Below, piece after piece: positions 26,191 through 34,640 of a stretch of 64,000 bases of DNA. The translations under genes were made by a program, and so were the position numbers. The stretch's first letter is position 1, and each line of letters starts with the position of its first letter. The notes under the pieces were generated by a model. It searched no databases, was not told where the DNA came from, and worked only from the letters and a program-made list of their open reading frames with translations. This DNA comes from Bacillota bacterium (GTDB lineage Bacteria; Bacillota; Clostridia; DSM-8532): assembly GCA_023411795.1 (NCBI GenBank), contig JAEYOK010000045.1, positions 1-64,000 on the forward strand, written 5' to 3'.

Positions 26191-26328
26191 TCGTCTTTTT
26201 CCTCCCGAAAAAGTCTGTTTACTCCTCCGGTTATTGTTTACTATAATACTATAGTAGATTATCGGCTTTATGTACCCTATAACATTAGTAAATTAATAAA
26301 CTTAGTTAATAAAAAGGATGGTGAAAAA

Positions 26329-26745
26329 ATGAAATCATTCAGAAAAGAGCTCAAAATCAATATCCCCGCAAGACGGGCATATCTTAATATTACTCCCGAA
26401 GTAGCAAAATGTGTTAATGAAAGTGGTGTCCAAGAAGGACTTGTTTTGGTAAATGCCATGAATATTACGGCGAGTGTTTTCATTAATGACGACGAGTCGG
26501 GATTGCATGCGGATTTTGAAAGATGGCTCGAAAAGCTTGCCCCCGAAAAGCCTCATTCCCAATATTCTCATAATGGTTTTGAAGATAATGCTGATGCCCA
26601 CTTAAAACGACAGATAATGGGACGTGAGGTTGTGGTTGCAATTACAGGTGGGAAATTGGATTTTGGAACCTGGGAGCAAATATTCTACGGAGAATATGAC
26701 GGTAAGCGCGAAAAGCGGGTGCTAATAAAAATTATTGGTGAGTAA
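26329..26745 (+). CDS. YjbQ/UPF0047 family protein, paralogue 1
   Basis: A 138-residue protein of the secondary thiamine-phosphate synthase (YjbQ/UPF0047) family. SQYSHNGFEDNADAHLKRQ and LDFGTWEQIFYGEYDGKR match the conserved core, but the first block reads NITASVFINDDESG in place of the usual PHTTAGITINENADP. The in vivo role of the family is uncertain. Its ribosome site is GGATGG. It lies 760 nt upstream of a second, more canonical paralogue at 27509. Confidence 0.88.
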   Translation: MKSFRKELKINIPARRAYLNITPEVAKCVNESGVQEGLVLVNAMNITASVFINDDESGLHADFERWLEKLAPEKPHSQYSHNGFEDNADAHLKRQIMGREVVVAITGGKLDFGTWEQIFYGEYDGKREKRVLIKIIGE

Positions 26746-26849
26746 TCGCTATAAATTAAATAACGCTTTCATAAGTTTATCGGAATTTTTCTTAGCTGCC
26801 GGTGAGATATTAAGTATTATTATATTTTCTCGTTGAAAGGTATTACTTT

Positions 26850-27383
26850 ATGGAAGCAAAAAATATGAACCATTACAACCATTTATTGAAGCAGCATAAA
26901 GAGAATCGTGAGGACATCATTGACGATATGGAGACCCTGTCCCTCGGTGAGAATGATAATCATGGCTCAAGCGAGTTGTCCAGTTATGACAATCATCCTG
27001 CAGAAATAGCAAGTGAATTGTTTGATAGAGAGCACCAAATGGGACTCAAAAAGCTTGAGGAACATGAAATCAAAGAAATAGAGCGAGCAATGAATAAAAT
27101 TAAAGACGGCACCTACGGTATTTGTGAAGGGTGCGGTAAGGATATTGATTTAAAAAGGCTTGAGGTGCTACCGCAAGCTAAGCTTTGTATTGATTGTGCC
27201 AAGGAGTCGGACGACTTTATTGAGATTATGAAAGGTGACAAGAAGAAAGGCCGTCCTTCGGAAGAGCAGGTGATCCAATCCTCTGACATCAACGACAGCC
27301 TTAGAGGCGAACAGTTTAACGACCTTATGGAATATGGCTCCGCAGATACTCACCAAGATAGAGGCGGAAAAATAGTTCAATAA
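26850..27383 (+). CDS. TraR/DksA-type C4 zinc-finger protein, YteA family
   Basis: A 177-residue protein: an acidic, helical N-terminus with SSYDNHPAEIASELFDREHQMGL (the YteA signature region) and a C4 zinc finger GICEGCGKDIDLKRLEVLPQAKLCIDCA (about residues 90-117), then a charged tail. DksA/TraR proteins bind the RNA polymerase secondary channel; the YteA branch is typical of spore formers. ATG follows GAAAGG at 9 nt; an internal ATG five codons later is an alternative. It has its own terminator at 27404-27434. Confidence 0.88.
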   Translation: MEAKNMNHYNHLLKQHKENREDIIDDMETLSLGENDNHGSSELSSYDNHPAEIASELFDREHQMGLKKLEEHEIKEIERAMNKIKDGTYGICEGCGKDIDLKRLEVLPQAKLCIDCAKESDDFIEIMKGDKKKGRPSEEQVIQSSDINDSLRGEQFNDLMEYGSADTHQDRGGKIVQ

Positions 27384-27403
27384 ATGATTGTCAAATAACC
27401 TGA

Positions 27404-27434
27404 GGGCTAATGAAGCTGATTCATTGGCCTTTTT
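27404..27434 (+). terminator. Intrinsic terminator of the DksA-like gene
   Basis: GGGCTAATGAA and TTCATTGGCC around GCTGA, followed by TTTTT. Confidence 0.85.
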
Positions 27435-27508
27435 ATATTGTAATTGACTCGGCTTGGCGTTAATCTAAACAATAATATATAATATACATAAAATAAAGGA
27501 GCTGTACT

Positions 27509-27907
27509 ATGGTTTACGAATTTTCCATAAGAACCGAGAGAGAAAACCTATATAATATAACCTCAAAGGTTTGTGAAGCGATAGCTAAAGACGGTATATC
27601 AAACGGAATTTGTATAGTATACTGTCCTCATACAACCGCCGGAATTACAATAAATGAAAATGCCGACCCAGATGTGGTTCATGACATTCTACTAGGACTT
27701 AATAAAGCATTCCCTGACAGAAGCGAGTTCCGCCACGGGGAAGGCAACTCGGCTGCCCACCTTAAGTCCAGCTGTGTTGGAGCAAGCCAGACAGTAATAA
27801 TTGAAAATGGCCGAATGATTCTCGGAACATGGCAAGGTATCTATTTCTGTGAGTTTGACGGACCAAGAACACGTAAATTCTATGTGAAAACCATAAAAGA
27901 ATCATAG
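27509..27907 (+). CDS. YjbQ/UPF0047 family protein, paralogue 2 (YugU-like)
   Basis: A 132-residue protein with all family blocks: CPHTTAGITINENADPDV, FRHGEGNSAAHLKSS and ILGTWQGIYFCEFDGPR. The conserved His residues form a putative metal or phosphate site. Members can make thiamine phosphate weakly, hence the family name, but the physiological role is unknown. AAAGGAG lies 7 nt before ATG. It differs clearly from paralogue 1 at 26329, so the pair is not a recent duplication. Confidence 0.92.
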   Translation: MVYEFSIRTERENLYNITSKVCEAIAKDGISNGICIVYCPHTTAGITINENADPDVVHDILLGLNKAFPDRSEFRHGEGNSAAHLKSSCVGASQTVIIENGRMILGTWQGIYFCEFDGPRTRKFYVKTIKES

Positions 27908-28021
27908 ACTAAGTCATACCTATAACATATAATAATAGACACAAAAAAAACCGATAAAATACACAATATGTATATTCAAACAATAACATATCAAATAATA
28001 ACAACTAAAAGGTGTGGTATC

Positions 28022-29707
28022 ATGGACGAAATGGAAAAAAGACAGAAGAATTTTATAGAAGAAATCGTGGAAGAAGATTTGCGCACAGGTAAGGTTAAGG
28101 AGATTCACACAAGGTTTCCCCCCGAGCCCAACGGCTATCTGCACATTGGTCATACAAAAGCCATGTGCATTGATTTTGGCATTGCTTTAAATTATGGCGG
28201 AAAATGTAATCTGCGTTTCGATGATACGAATCCCACCAAGGAAGATGTTGAATATGTGGACGCTATCATTGAGGACATCAAATGGATGGGCTTTGATTTT
28301 GAAGACCGTCTTTATTACGGCTCAGATTACAGCGACAGGATATATGAATATGCTGTTGACCTTATCAAGAGAGGGTTGGCTTATGTTGACGATCTTAATG
28401 TTGACCAAATTCGCGAATATCGCGGAACCCTTACCGAGCCCGGTAAGGATAGCCCATGGCGTAACCGAAGCATAGAGGAAACCCTTGACCTTTTTGAAAG
28501 AATGAAGAACGGAGAGTTTGAGAGCGGCGAAAAGGTATTAAGAGCAAAAATAGACATGGCATCACCTAATATAAACATGAGAGATCCTGTTATTTACCGC
28601 ATAAAGAAGGAGCACCACCACAGAACCGGGGACAAATGGTGCATTTACCCCATGTATGACTTCGCGCATCCACTGCAAGATTCTATCGAAGGAATTTCTC
28701 ACTCCTTATGCTCCATCGAATATGCCGATCACAGACCTTTATATGACTGGGTTCTGGAGAAATTGGAGATCAAAAACCCGCCCCATCAGTATGAGTTTTC
28801 AAGGCTTAATATCAACTACACAGTAATGAGTAAGAGAAAGCTCCGGGAACTTGTTGAAAAGGGTTATGTAGAAGGATGGGATGATCCCCGTATGCCTACT
28901 CTTTGTGGTTTAAGGCGTCGAGGTTTTACCCCCGAATCCATCAGGAATTTTATTGATCTTGTAGGAGTATCAAGAACAAACAGCGTCGCAGACTGGGGCC
29001 TTTTGGAGCACTGCGTCAGGGAGGACCTTAATAAAAATGCCGACCGCGTTATGGGCGTCTTAAACCCGTTAAAGGTAATTATTGAAAACTATCCGGAGGA
29101 TGAAACCGAGGAATTTGATGTTGAAAATAATCCTGAAATTCCCGAAAGAGGAACCAGAAAGGTCCCATTCTCAAGAGAAATATACATCGAGCAGGATGAC
29201 TTTATGATAAACCCTCCTTCCAAATATTTCAGACTCAAGCCTGACGGAGAGGTTCGCCTCAAGAATGCTTACTTTATAAAATGCACCGGCTATGAGACCG
29301 ATGAAAACGGTAATGTGACTTTAGTTAAAGCAACCTACGACCCCGCTTCCAAGGGTGGAGAATCACCTGACGGCCGAAAGGTCAAGGGCACAATCCATTG
29401 GGTTTCGGCAAGACACGCTATTAATGCTGAAGTACGGCTTTATGAAATGCTCTTTAAGGTCGAGAATCCTGATGAAGTTCCTGAAGGAGGAGATTACAAG
29501 GACAATCTCAATCCCGAATCCTTAACCATTCTAAAGAATAGCAAGATAGAACCCGCTCTGGCAAATGCTAAAGCCGGCGACAGGTTCCAGTTCCTGAGGA
29601 TGGGTTATTTCTGTGTTGATAACAAAGACAGTAACCCCGGAGCTCTTGTTTTTAACAAAACAGTGGGTTTAAAAGATACCTGGGCCAAGATTGCCCAAAA
29701 GAGCTAA
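28022..29707 (+). CDS. glnS: Glutaminyl-tRNA synthetase
   Basis: A 561-residue class Ic synthetase that charges tRNA-Gln directly. The N-terminal catalytic domain has the HIGH-type motif PNGYLHIGHTKA (about residue 38) and the KMSKS-type VMSKRKL (about 270); two beta-barrel anticodon domains follow (about 340-560). ATG 28022 follows AAAGGTG at 8 nt; an earlier in-frame ATG at 27968 lacks a ribosome site. Direct GlnRS is not universal in Clostridia, many of which use GatCAB. It is monocistronic with a strong terminator. Confidence 0.95.
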   Translation: MDEMEKRQKNFIEEIVEEDLRTGKVKEIHTRFPPEPNGYLHIGHTKAMCIDFGIALNYGGKCNLRFDDTNPTKEDVEYVDAIIEDIKWMGFDFEDRLYYGSDYSDRIYEYAVDLIKRGLAYVDDLNVDQIREYRGTLTEPGKDSPWRNRSIEETLDLFERMKNGEFESGEKVLRAKIDMASPNINMRDPVIYRIKKEHHHRTGDKWCIYPMYDFAHPLQDSIEGISHSLCSIEYADHRPLYDWVLEKLEIKNPPHQYEFSRLNINYTVMSKRKLRELVEKGYVEGWDDPRMPTLCGLRRRGFTPESIRNFIDLVGVSRTNSVADWGLLEHCVREDLNKNADRVMGVLNPLKVIIENYPEDETEEFDVENNPEIPERGTRKVPFSREIYIEQDDFMINPPSKYFRLKPDGEVRLKNAYFIKCTGYETDENGNVTLVKATYDPASKGGESPDGRKVKGTIHWVSARHAINAEVRLYEMLFKVENPDEVPEGGDYKDNLNPESLTILKNSKIEPALANAKAGDRFQFLRMGYFCVDNKDSNPGALVFNKTVGLKDTWAKIAQKS

Positions 29708-29726
29708 GCAAATCTATAAAATGATT

Positions 29727-29751
29727 AAGGACGGTTGAACCGTCCTTTTTT
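29727..29751 (+). terminator. Intrinsic terminator of glnS
   Basis: AAGGACGGTT and AACCGTCCTT with a very small loop, followed by a T run. Confidence 0.9.
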
Positions 29752-29991
29752 ATTTCCGTAGTAGGCTAAGCGAAAACTATTAATAGTATTAAATCTAGAC
29801 AAATTAAATTGTACGCAGGAGCCGCTTAATAAAATCTCAGATAAATAAGGTATTAATAATTGGATATTAAAAGAGTTTTCGCCCATTCTGTCGTATGAAT
29901 ATGTTGTTTAAAATAGCTAATAATAACGTTGCAAAGAATTCCATTGGTGGTAATAATATTAAATAAGTATACTCCTAAAGGACGTGATAAA

Positions 29992-30951
29992 ATGATCAAA
30001 AAAGATATTAACAAAGTTACGGTTATAGGCACAGGCTTTGTAGGATCAACGACGGCTTACACTCTTATGCTTAACGGCTTTTTTTCCGAGCTTGTACTAA
30101 TAGATATTAACACTACCAAGGCTAAGGGTGAAGCTATGGATCTCAACCACGGATTACCCTTTGCAAAACCTGTTAAAATATATCAAGGAACTTATGAGGA
30201 CAGTGCAGATTCAGATTTGATAATTATAACAGCAGGTGCCAACCAAAAAGAGGGAGAGACACGTATTGATTTAGTCCACAAAAACACCGCAATTTTTAAG
30301 GAGATTGTGTCCCAGATAGTAAAATATAACAATCCCGAGAAAACCTTGTTGCTAGTTGTAACCAATCCTGTTGACATTCTTACCTATATTACATGGAAAA
30401 TCTCAGGGTTTCCTAAAAATCGCGTATTGGGTTCAGGTACGGTTTTAGATACCGCCCGCTTTAAATATCTGATTGGGCAGCATGTGGGAGTAGATACCCG
30501 TAATGTTCACGGATATATATTAGGCGAGCACGGAGATACCGAGCTTCCGGCCTGGAGCCTTACAACTATAGCTGGCATGCCCATGGACGTCTATTGTTCA
30601 ACCTGCAATATTTGTACCGGCTATCAAAATCGGACCAAGATTTTTGACGAAGTTAAAAACGCCGCCTATGAAATCATTAAGGCTAAGGGTGCAACCTATT
30701 TCGCGGTGGCTTTAGCTGTAGAGAGAATTGTTGAAGCTATTATGCGTGACGAACATTCCATTTTAACCGTTTCAAGCATTCTTCAAGGACAGTATGGGCT
30801 TACCGATGTAGCTATCAGTGTTCCGACAGTTGTTGATAGAAATGGTATTAACAAAGTTCTTGAGGTGCCTCTTACAGAAGATGAACAAAAGCTCCTGGAA
30901 AAATCCGCTAATTCCCTTAAGGACATAATCAAAAGTTTAAATATAAAGTAA
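29992..30951 (+). CDS. ldh: L-lactate dehydrogenase (NAD-dependent)
   Basis: A 319-residue enzyme that reduces pyruvate to L-lactate to regenerate NAD during fermentation. Rossmann motif VIGTGFVGSTTAY; TNPVDILTY; catalytic His in GEHGDTELPAWS (about residue 178). After it comes VYCSTCNICTGY, three cysteines in a loop that malate dehydrogenases lack. ATG 29992 follows AAAGGACG at 8 nt; an upstream start at 29929 has no ribosome site. The lactate made here could be a substrate for the Etf-linked dehydrogenase at 57687-61098, though that link is inferred. Confidence 0.93.
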   Translation: MIKKDINKVTVIGTGFVGSTTAYTLMLNGFFSELVLIDINTTKAKGEAMDLNHGLPFAKPVKIYQGTYEDSADSDLIIITAGANQKEGETRIDLVHKNTAIFKEIVSQIVKYNNPEKTLLLVVTNPVDILTYITWKISGFPKNRVLGSGTVLDTARFKYLIGQHVGVDTRNVHGYILGEHGDTELPAWSLTTIAGMPMDVYCSTCNICTGYQNRTKIFDEVKNAAYEIIKAKGATYFAVALAVERIVEAIMRDEHSILTVSSILQGQYGLTDVAISVPTVVDRNGINKVLEVPLTEDEQKLLEKSANSLKDIIKSLNIK

Positions 30952-30991
30952 ATAGAATGAACTAAGTTAGTTAGCTTATCTTTAAAAAAAC

Positions 30992-31027
30992 AACCCCAAA
31001 TGTTAGCTTGTCTAGCATTTGGGGTTT
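30992..31027. terminator. Bidirectional terminator between ldh and divIC
   Basis: AACCCCAAATG and CATTTGGGGTT form an 11 bp stem around a 14 nt loop that has its own short pairing; it sits between convergent genes. Confidence 0.88.
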
Positions 31028-31048
31028 ACATTTACCCGTAAAGTTCTT

Positions 31049-31339
31049 TTATTTATTAGTATCTACAAAAACTCGTTCACCATCTTTAACCATACCAAGC
31101 TTTTCCCTGGCAATTTTTTCAATGCTCTCATCACTGGATATCTCATCTTTTTCTTCCAGTAACCTGCGCTTTTCTTCCTCTTCTTTGGATATTTTCTGCT
31201 CCAATTGTTTAATTTCTAGATTCAACACATACAAATCATTGGATTGGGTAGTAAAAATAAAGGCCGCATATATAAGAACCACCGCCAAAAGGGGCATTAA
31301 CCACCATCCCTTTTTTTTCTTCTGTACAGACACTATCAT
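31049..31339 (-). CDS. divIC: FtsB/DivIC-type septum formation initiator
   Basis: A 96-residue bitopic membrane protein: a short basic N-terminus (QKKKKGWW), one membrane helix (about 13-32) and an extracytoplasmic coiled coil (about 35-70) ending in IAREKLGMVKDGERVFV, the typical DivIC C-terminus. It takes part in assembling the division septum with FtsL and DivIB. ATG 31339 follows GAAGGATTG closely; an in-frame TTG at 31369 is rejected. It is the last gene after yabP-yabQ, the same order as in Bacillus subtilis. Confidence 0.9.
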   Translation of the reverse strand: MIVSVQKKKKGWWLMPLLAVVLIYAAFIFTTQSNDLYVLNLEIKQLEQKISKEEEEKRRLLEEKDEISSDESIEKIAREKLGMVKDGERVFVDTNK

Positions 31340-31446
31340 CAATCCTTCATCATATGTATATAGTCTCAAACCCTACAATCTAGTGACATTTAATATTATA
31401 CCACTCTCTCATAGACTGTAACAAGGTCTTTGGACCTATCTTATAC

Positions 31447-31923
31447 CTATTTTTTCGTAAACGTATTGCGTAGTCTCACAAAATCCACTTTTATCTTATA
31501 CCCTTCCAGAGCTAATCTGTTGCGCGCTTTTCCTGTTATTTTTTTCGACCTTAAAAAGATTTTTCTTAGAACCGGTCTAAGTAAATCAATAATTTTACAT
31601 ATTGGCCAGGTAATAATCTTGATTAATTGTGTTAGCAACCATGTTATCGGCTTGCTCAAAACACCTATATATAAAAGGCCCCCCAAAAAAGCACCTGCAT
31701 AAAAATAAGTCCTTGTTTCACCGCTGCTTATTACATAGGATGACAGAAATAAAACTATCGCCGCTACCATCCAAAAAATTATATCCTCAATATGGACTAT
31801 GATAGCCTTAGTTCTGACTATTCTGCGTTTAAGCCTGAACATATCATAAAGAAAGGCAATAAGAGCCCCCGCTATACCGGCTCCACCAAACACAGTCAGC
31901 TCATATACTACATTATTCTGCAT
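31447..31923 (-). CDS. yabQ: Spore cortex biosynthesis protein YabQ
   Basis: A 158-residue membrane protein with about four helices (8-25, 43-62, 69-88, 90-110) and a basic C-terminal tail. YabQ is needed for spore cortex formation in Bacillus and sits in the outer forespore membrane. It follows yabP by 16 nt and precedes divIC, the conserved yabP-yabQ-divIC order. Sequence similarity in this family is low, so the order is a large part of the evidence. Confidence 0.88.
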   Translation of the reverse strand: MQNNVVYELTVFGGAGIAGALIAFLYDMFRLKRRIVRTKAIIVHIEDIIFWMVAAIVLFLSSYVISSGETRTYFYAGAFLGGLLYIGVLSKPITWLLTQLIKIITWPICKIIDLLRPVLRKIFLRSKKITGKARNRLALEGYKIKVDFVRLRNTFTKK

Positions 31924-31939
31924 ACTTTAAGCCGCCTCT

Positions 31940-32230
31940 CTATCTGAAAAGCCCCGAGAAGAAGCCTCCTTTTCTTTGTGGCCCGTTGTTATCCATATAT
32001 TCACACGCTCCTATATCACCTTCGACATCAAGTTCGGAGGTCTCTACATTGAGCTTGTTAATATGCATACCAACGCCTCTTACAACCAGAACGCCCAATT
32101 CGGTATCAAGTATAATGCAATCCTCATTGAAGCTTTCAACATGCTTAACCCCTGATATCATAAGGCGTCTTCTGTCTTTTAAAATAATGTTCTGTGCCCG
32201 CTGCTCAAAGTTCTTCCGTTCTTCAGGCAT
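31940..32230 (-). CDS. yabP: Sporulation protein YabP
   Basis: A 96-residue protein with the YabP/YqfC domain: LMISGVKHVESFNEDCIILDTELGVLVVRGVGMHINKLNVETSELDVEGDI. It acts in the mother cell during spore formation, with a role around cortex assembly. AGGAGGTG lies 7 nt before ATG. A candidate sigma-E promoter lies 60-90 nt upstream (32291-32319). The C-terminus (KGGFFSGLFR) is short and basic. Confidence 0.92.
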   Translation of the reverse strand: MPEERKNFEQRAQNIILKDRRRLMISGVKHVESFNEDCIILDTELGVLVVRGVGMHINKLNVETSELDVEGDIGACEYMDNNGPQRKGGFFSGLFR

Positions 32231-32290
32231 GACAGCACCTCCTCTTAAAACTTTGCTAAAAATACACGGATTTCAAAGTTCCGCCCATGA

Positions 32291-32319
32291 ATTTTATGCA
32301 CAAGCTCTTATTCATATGA
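32291..32319 (-). promoter_or_regulatory. Candidate sigma-E promoter of yabP-yabQ
   Basis: On the minus strand TCATATG, a 14 bp spacer and CATAAAAT fit the sigma-E consensus (ATA-containing -35, CATACAnT -10, 14 bp spacing). Position and gene function agree with mother-cell expression. Confidence 0.55.
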
Positions 32320-32415
32320 CCAAAAAAGAATCCCACCCCATTAATAAATTACAGATTCCCATTGGGGTTCCGGGAACCTTGTTATTTCATAATAAAATTT
32401 GAGCCCCTGTATATT

Positions 32416-32655
32416 TTACAGGAGCTCATACATTTCTATGCTTTCTTCTTTTTTAACATGCTCTGTCACTTTGAGCACTTTAATTCTGGTAAGATTCTCT
32501 CCAAACCGGATTTCTACAATATCTCCTACTTTTACCTCACTACCCGGCTTGGCAGGACGTCCATTTATTGAAACCTTCTCCTTTGAACACGCTTCATTAG
32601 CCAATGTTCTTCTTTTAATAATTCGGCTGACCTTCAAAAATTTATCTATTCGCAA
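32416..32655 (-). CDS. rqcP: S4-domain RNA-binding protein RqcP (YabO)
   Basis: A 79-residue protein that is almost entirely an S4 domain: MRIDKFLKVSRIIKRRTLANEACSKEKVSINGRPAKPGSEVKVGDIVEI. RqcP works with RqcH in ribosome-associated quality control, supporting addition of alanine tails to stalled nascent chains on 50S subunits. It starts 1 nt after the mazG stop, so translation is coupled. A hairpin at the end of the gene (about 32401-32427) may separate it from the sporulation-controlled yabP. Confidence 0.92.
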   Translation of the reverse strand: MRIDKFLKVSRIIKRRTLANEACSKEKVSINGRPAKPGSEVKVGDIVEIRFGENLTRIKVLKVTEHVKKEESIEMYELL

Positions 32656-32656
32656 A

Positions 32657-33463
32657 TTAACCCTCTCCTTTTTCTTCTCTTTCTATCTTTTTTGCCTCGT
32701 CCCATAGGGCGTCCATATCCTTCAGGGACATATCATTAAGCTGTTTACCCTGTTTCGATGCCGTAGATTCAACATACTCAAACCTTCGAATGAATTTATT
32801 GACGGTGGCTGTCAACGCAAGCTCAGGTTGAACCTTCAAAAATCTTGATACATTGACTACAGCAAATAAGAGATCTCCGAGTTCTTCTTCAATATGAACT
32901 GTTTCTCCGTCATTATATGCCTGCTCTAATTCCTCTATCTCCTCTTTAACCTTAACTATGGCATCCCGGACATCATCCCAGTCAAAACCTACCTGAGCTG
33001 CCTTTTGCTGAACTTTAAAGCTCCTCATAAGTGCCGGAAGATTACCCGGAACTTCCTTTAATACCTGAGTCTGAGTCTTTAAGCCCTTTTCCTCCTTTTT
33101 GACCTTCTCCCAAATCGACATTACATCGTCTGCTGTTTCGGCTTCCTCTTCTCCAAATACATGACGATGGCGATTAATCATTTTGGAGCTTACACCATTT
33201 GCAACATCATCAAAATTGAATTGACCGTTTTCCTTTGCTATTTGTGCATGAAAAACAACCTGAAGGAGCAAATCCCCCAGCTCATCACATAGCTTTTTAG
33301 GGCTTTCCTCATCTATAGCCTCTAAAACCTCATAGGCCTCTTCTATAAGATAACGCTTCAGACTTTTATGATCTTGTTCACGATCCCAGGGACAGCCGTC
33401 AGGAGCCCTCAGCTTTGTCATAATATCCAGCAAATCTTGTATAGTATATTTTTTGTCTTTCAT
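32657..33463 (-). CDS. mazG: Nucleoside triphosphate pyrophosphohydrolase MazG
   Basis: A 268-residue protein with two MazG domains. The first has CPWDREQDHKSLKRYLIEEAYEVLEAI (EExxE metal site), then DELGDLLLQVVFHAQIA; the second has EEIEELEQAY and EELGDLLFAVVNVSRFL. It hydrolyses non-canonical NTPs to NMP and pyrophosphate (house-cleaning). Order mazG-rqcP-yabP-yabQ-divIC is conserved in spore formers, here without the spoVT or HU gene that often lies nearby. The start at 33463 follows AAGGAGGG. Confidence 0.94.
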   Translation of the reverse strand: MKDKKYTIQDLLDIMTKLRAPDGCPWDREQDHKSLKRYLIEEAYEVLEAIDEESPKKLCDELGDLLLQVVFHAQIAKENGQFNFDDVANGVSSKMINRHRHVFGEEEAETADDVMSIWEKVKKEEKGLKTQTQVLKEVPGNLPALMRSFKVQQKAAQVGFDWDDVRDAIVKVKEEIEELEQAYNDGETVHIEEELGDLLFAVVNVSRFLKVQPELALTATVNKFIRRFEYVESTASKQGKQLNDMSLKDMDALWDEAKKIEREEKGEG

Positions 33464-33482
33464 CTAGCCCTCCTTGTATGTA

Positions 33483-34262
33483 TCAGCGCTTTAGACTCAA
33501 TACCCCCGCTATTTTCTCAATACTTCGGGGCACGGCATCCCTCGAGTTTTTCCAATCAGCTTCGGCATTGCGGTAATCAAACATTTTGGTAAAATAGTTT
33601 ACTTCATCCTGAATTCTATTAAGCTCTTTAATCTCCATGGGTAGCAGGGCAATCATAAACTCTGCCTGGATGGCCGGTGGAAACACCTCGCGAGCTTTTA
33701 CTAAAAGCGCCTCAAAATGTTTTAAACAGAACCCTTTAGAGCTGTTAAACTTCTTCTTAAAGTCAGGTTCTTTCCTGTAAAGATAAAGGGTGTTGTCAAT
33801 AAGCCTGTCCATGTTATCTCCCATTTTATCACATACAGCGCATGTTTCTTTCAAATTCTTAAGCTTATTTACAAACTCGTCTATGGCTTTACCCGAGGAA
33901 CTGTTCTTTCCTTTGAATGTCTCTGACAAGGCTTCAAGCGCTCCCTTTTCACAAAGACTCTTTAAGCCCTTTTCATGTCTCTTGTAAATATCCTCTAACT
34001 CTTTGATCTGCTCTGTAAGATGAGTATCAATAACCAATGCCAATGGGAGCCTATCTTTCTGCAGATTATAGAGCTTAGTAAAATGACCTGCGCAAAAACC
34101 GGTCTTATTGGTCTGGATTCTACAATCCGGCTCCATCATAGCAGGACCTACAAAATACTCAAGAGCATCATTCTCCAGTTTAGTTTCACATAGACACAGC
34201 GGACACTCGCTAACCTGGTCGAAAGCCTCATTGATAGGAATGGTATATATTCTCTCTTTCAT
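33483..34262 (-). CDS. DUF6062 family protein with paired Cys/His motifs
   Basis: A 259-residue protein of a clostridial family of unknown function. It contains CPLCLCE (about 21), FCAGHFTKLYN (about 56), CAVCDKM (about 141) and FCLKHFEALL (about 177); the repeated CxxC...CxxH pairs suggest two metal sites in an internal duplication. The rest is helical, without membrane segments. It sits 20 nt upstream of mazG, likely the first gene of that operon. Confidence 0.75.
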   Translation of the reverse strand: MKERIYTIPINEAFDQVSECPLCLCETKLENDALEYFVGPAMMEPDCRIQTNKTGFCAGHFTKLYNLQKDRLPLALVIDTHLTEQIKELEDIYKRHEKGLKSLCEKGALEALSETFKGKNSSSGKAIDEFVNKLKNLKETCAVCDKMGDNMDRLIDNTLYLYRKEPDFKKKFNSSKGFCLKHFEALLVKAREVFPPAIQAEFMIALLPMEIKELNRIQDEVNYFTKMFDYRNAEADWKNSRDAVPRSIEKIAGVLSLKR

Positions 34263-34379
34263 ACATCAACCCCCTGATAAGTAAATATGCAATCCTGCCA
34301 ATGTGTATAGGATAACACAATTGGAAAAAATTAATCAAGGTCATCGCCTCTATTTATAAGGGTTTTTTTAAAAAAACAC

Positions 34380-34408
34380 TTGACTCGGATTAGCGTCTTT
34401 GCTATTAT
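34380..34408 (+). promoter_or_regulatory. Promoter of the tRNA-Met/tRNA-Glu operon
   Basis: TTGACT, a 17 bp spacer and TATTAT, 37 nt upstream of tRNA-Met. Confidence 0.8.
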
Positions 34409-34444
34409 GTAATAGCGTCACGCGGCAAGCCGTGATATATATAT

Positions 34445-34521
34445 GGCGGCGTAGCTCAGATGGCTAGAGCATGCGGTTCATACCCGCAGTGTCGTTGGTT
34501 CGATTCCGACCGCCGCTACCA
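34445..34521 (+). tRNA. tRNA-Met (CAT), elongator type
   Basis: 77 nt with encoded CCA. The acceptor GGCGGCG pairs with CGCCGCT (terminal G-T), the anticodon loop TTCATAC gives CAT. The pairing first acceptor base argues against an initiator. A modified CAT tRNA-Ile cannot be excluded by eye. Confidence 0.9.
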
Positions 34522-34525
34522 ATAC

Positions 34526-34600
34526 GGCCCCATGGTCAAGAGGTCAAGACACGGCCCTTTCAAGGCTGTAACGGGGGTTCAATTCCCCCTGGGGTCACCA
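34526..34600 (+). tRNA. tRNA-Glu (TTC)
   Basis: 75 nt with encoded CCA. The acceptor GGCCCCA pairs with TGGGGTC (one G-T), and anticodon TTC lies in CTTTCAA. It starts 4 nt after tRNA-Met. Confidence 0.95.
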
Positions 34601-34603
34601 TTT

Positions 34604-34638
34604 AAGCGAGTTAATCAATAATTTAACTCGCTTTTTTT
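34604..34638 (+). terminator. Terminator of the tRNA-Met/tRNA-Glu operon
   Basis: AAGCGAGTTAA and TTTAACTCGCTT around a short loop, followed by T7. Confidence 0.9.
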
Positions 34639-34640
34639 CT

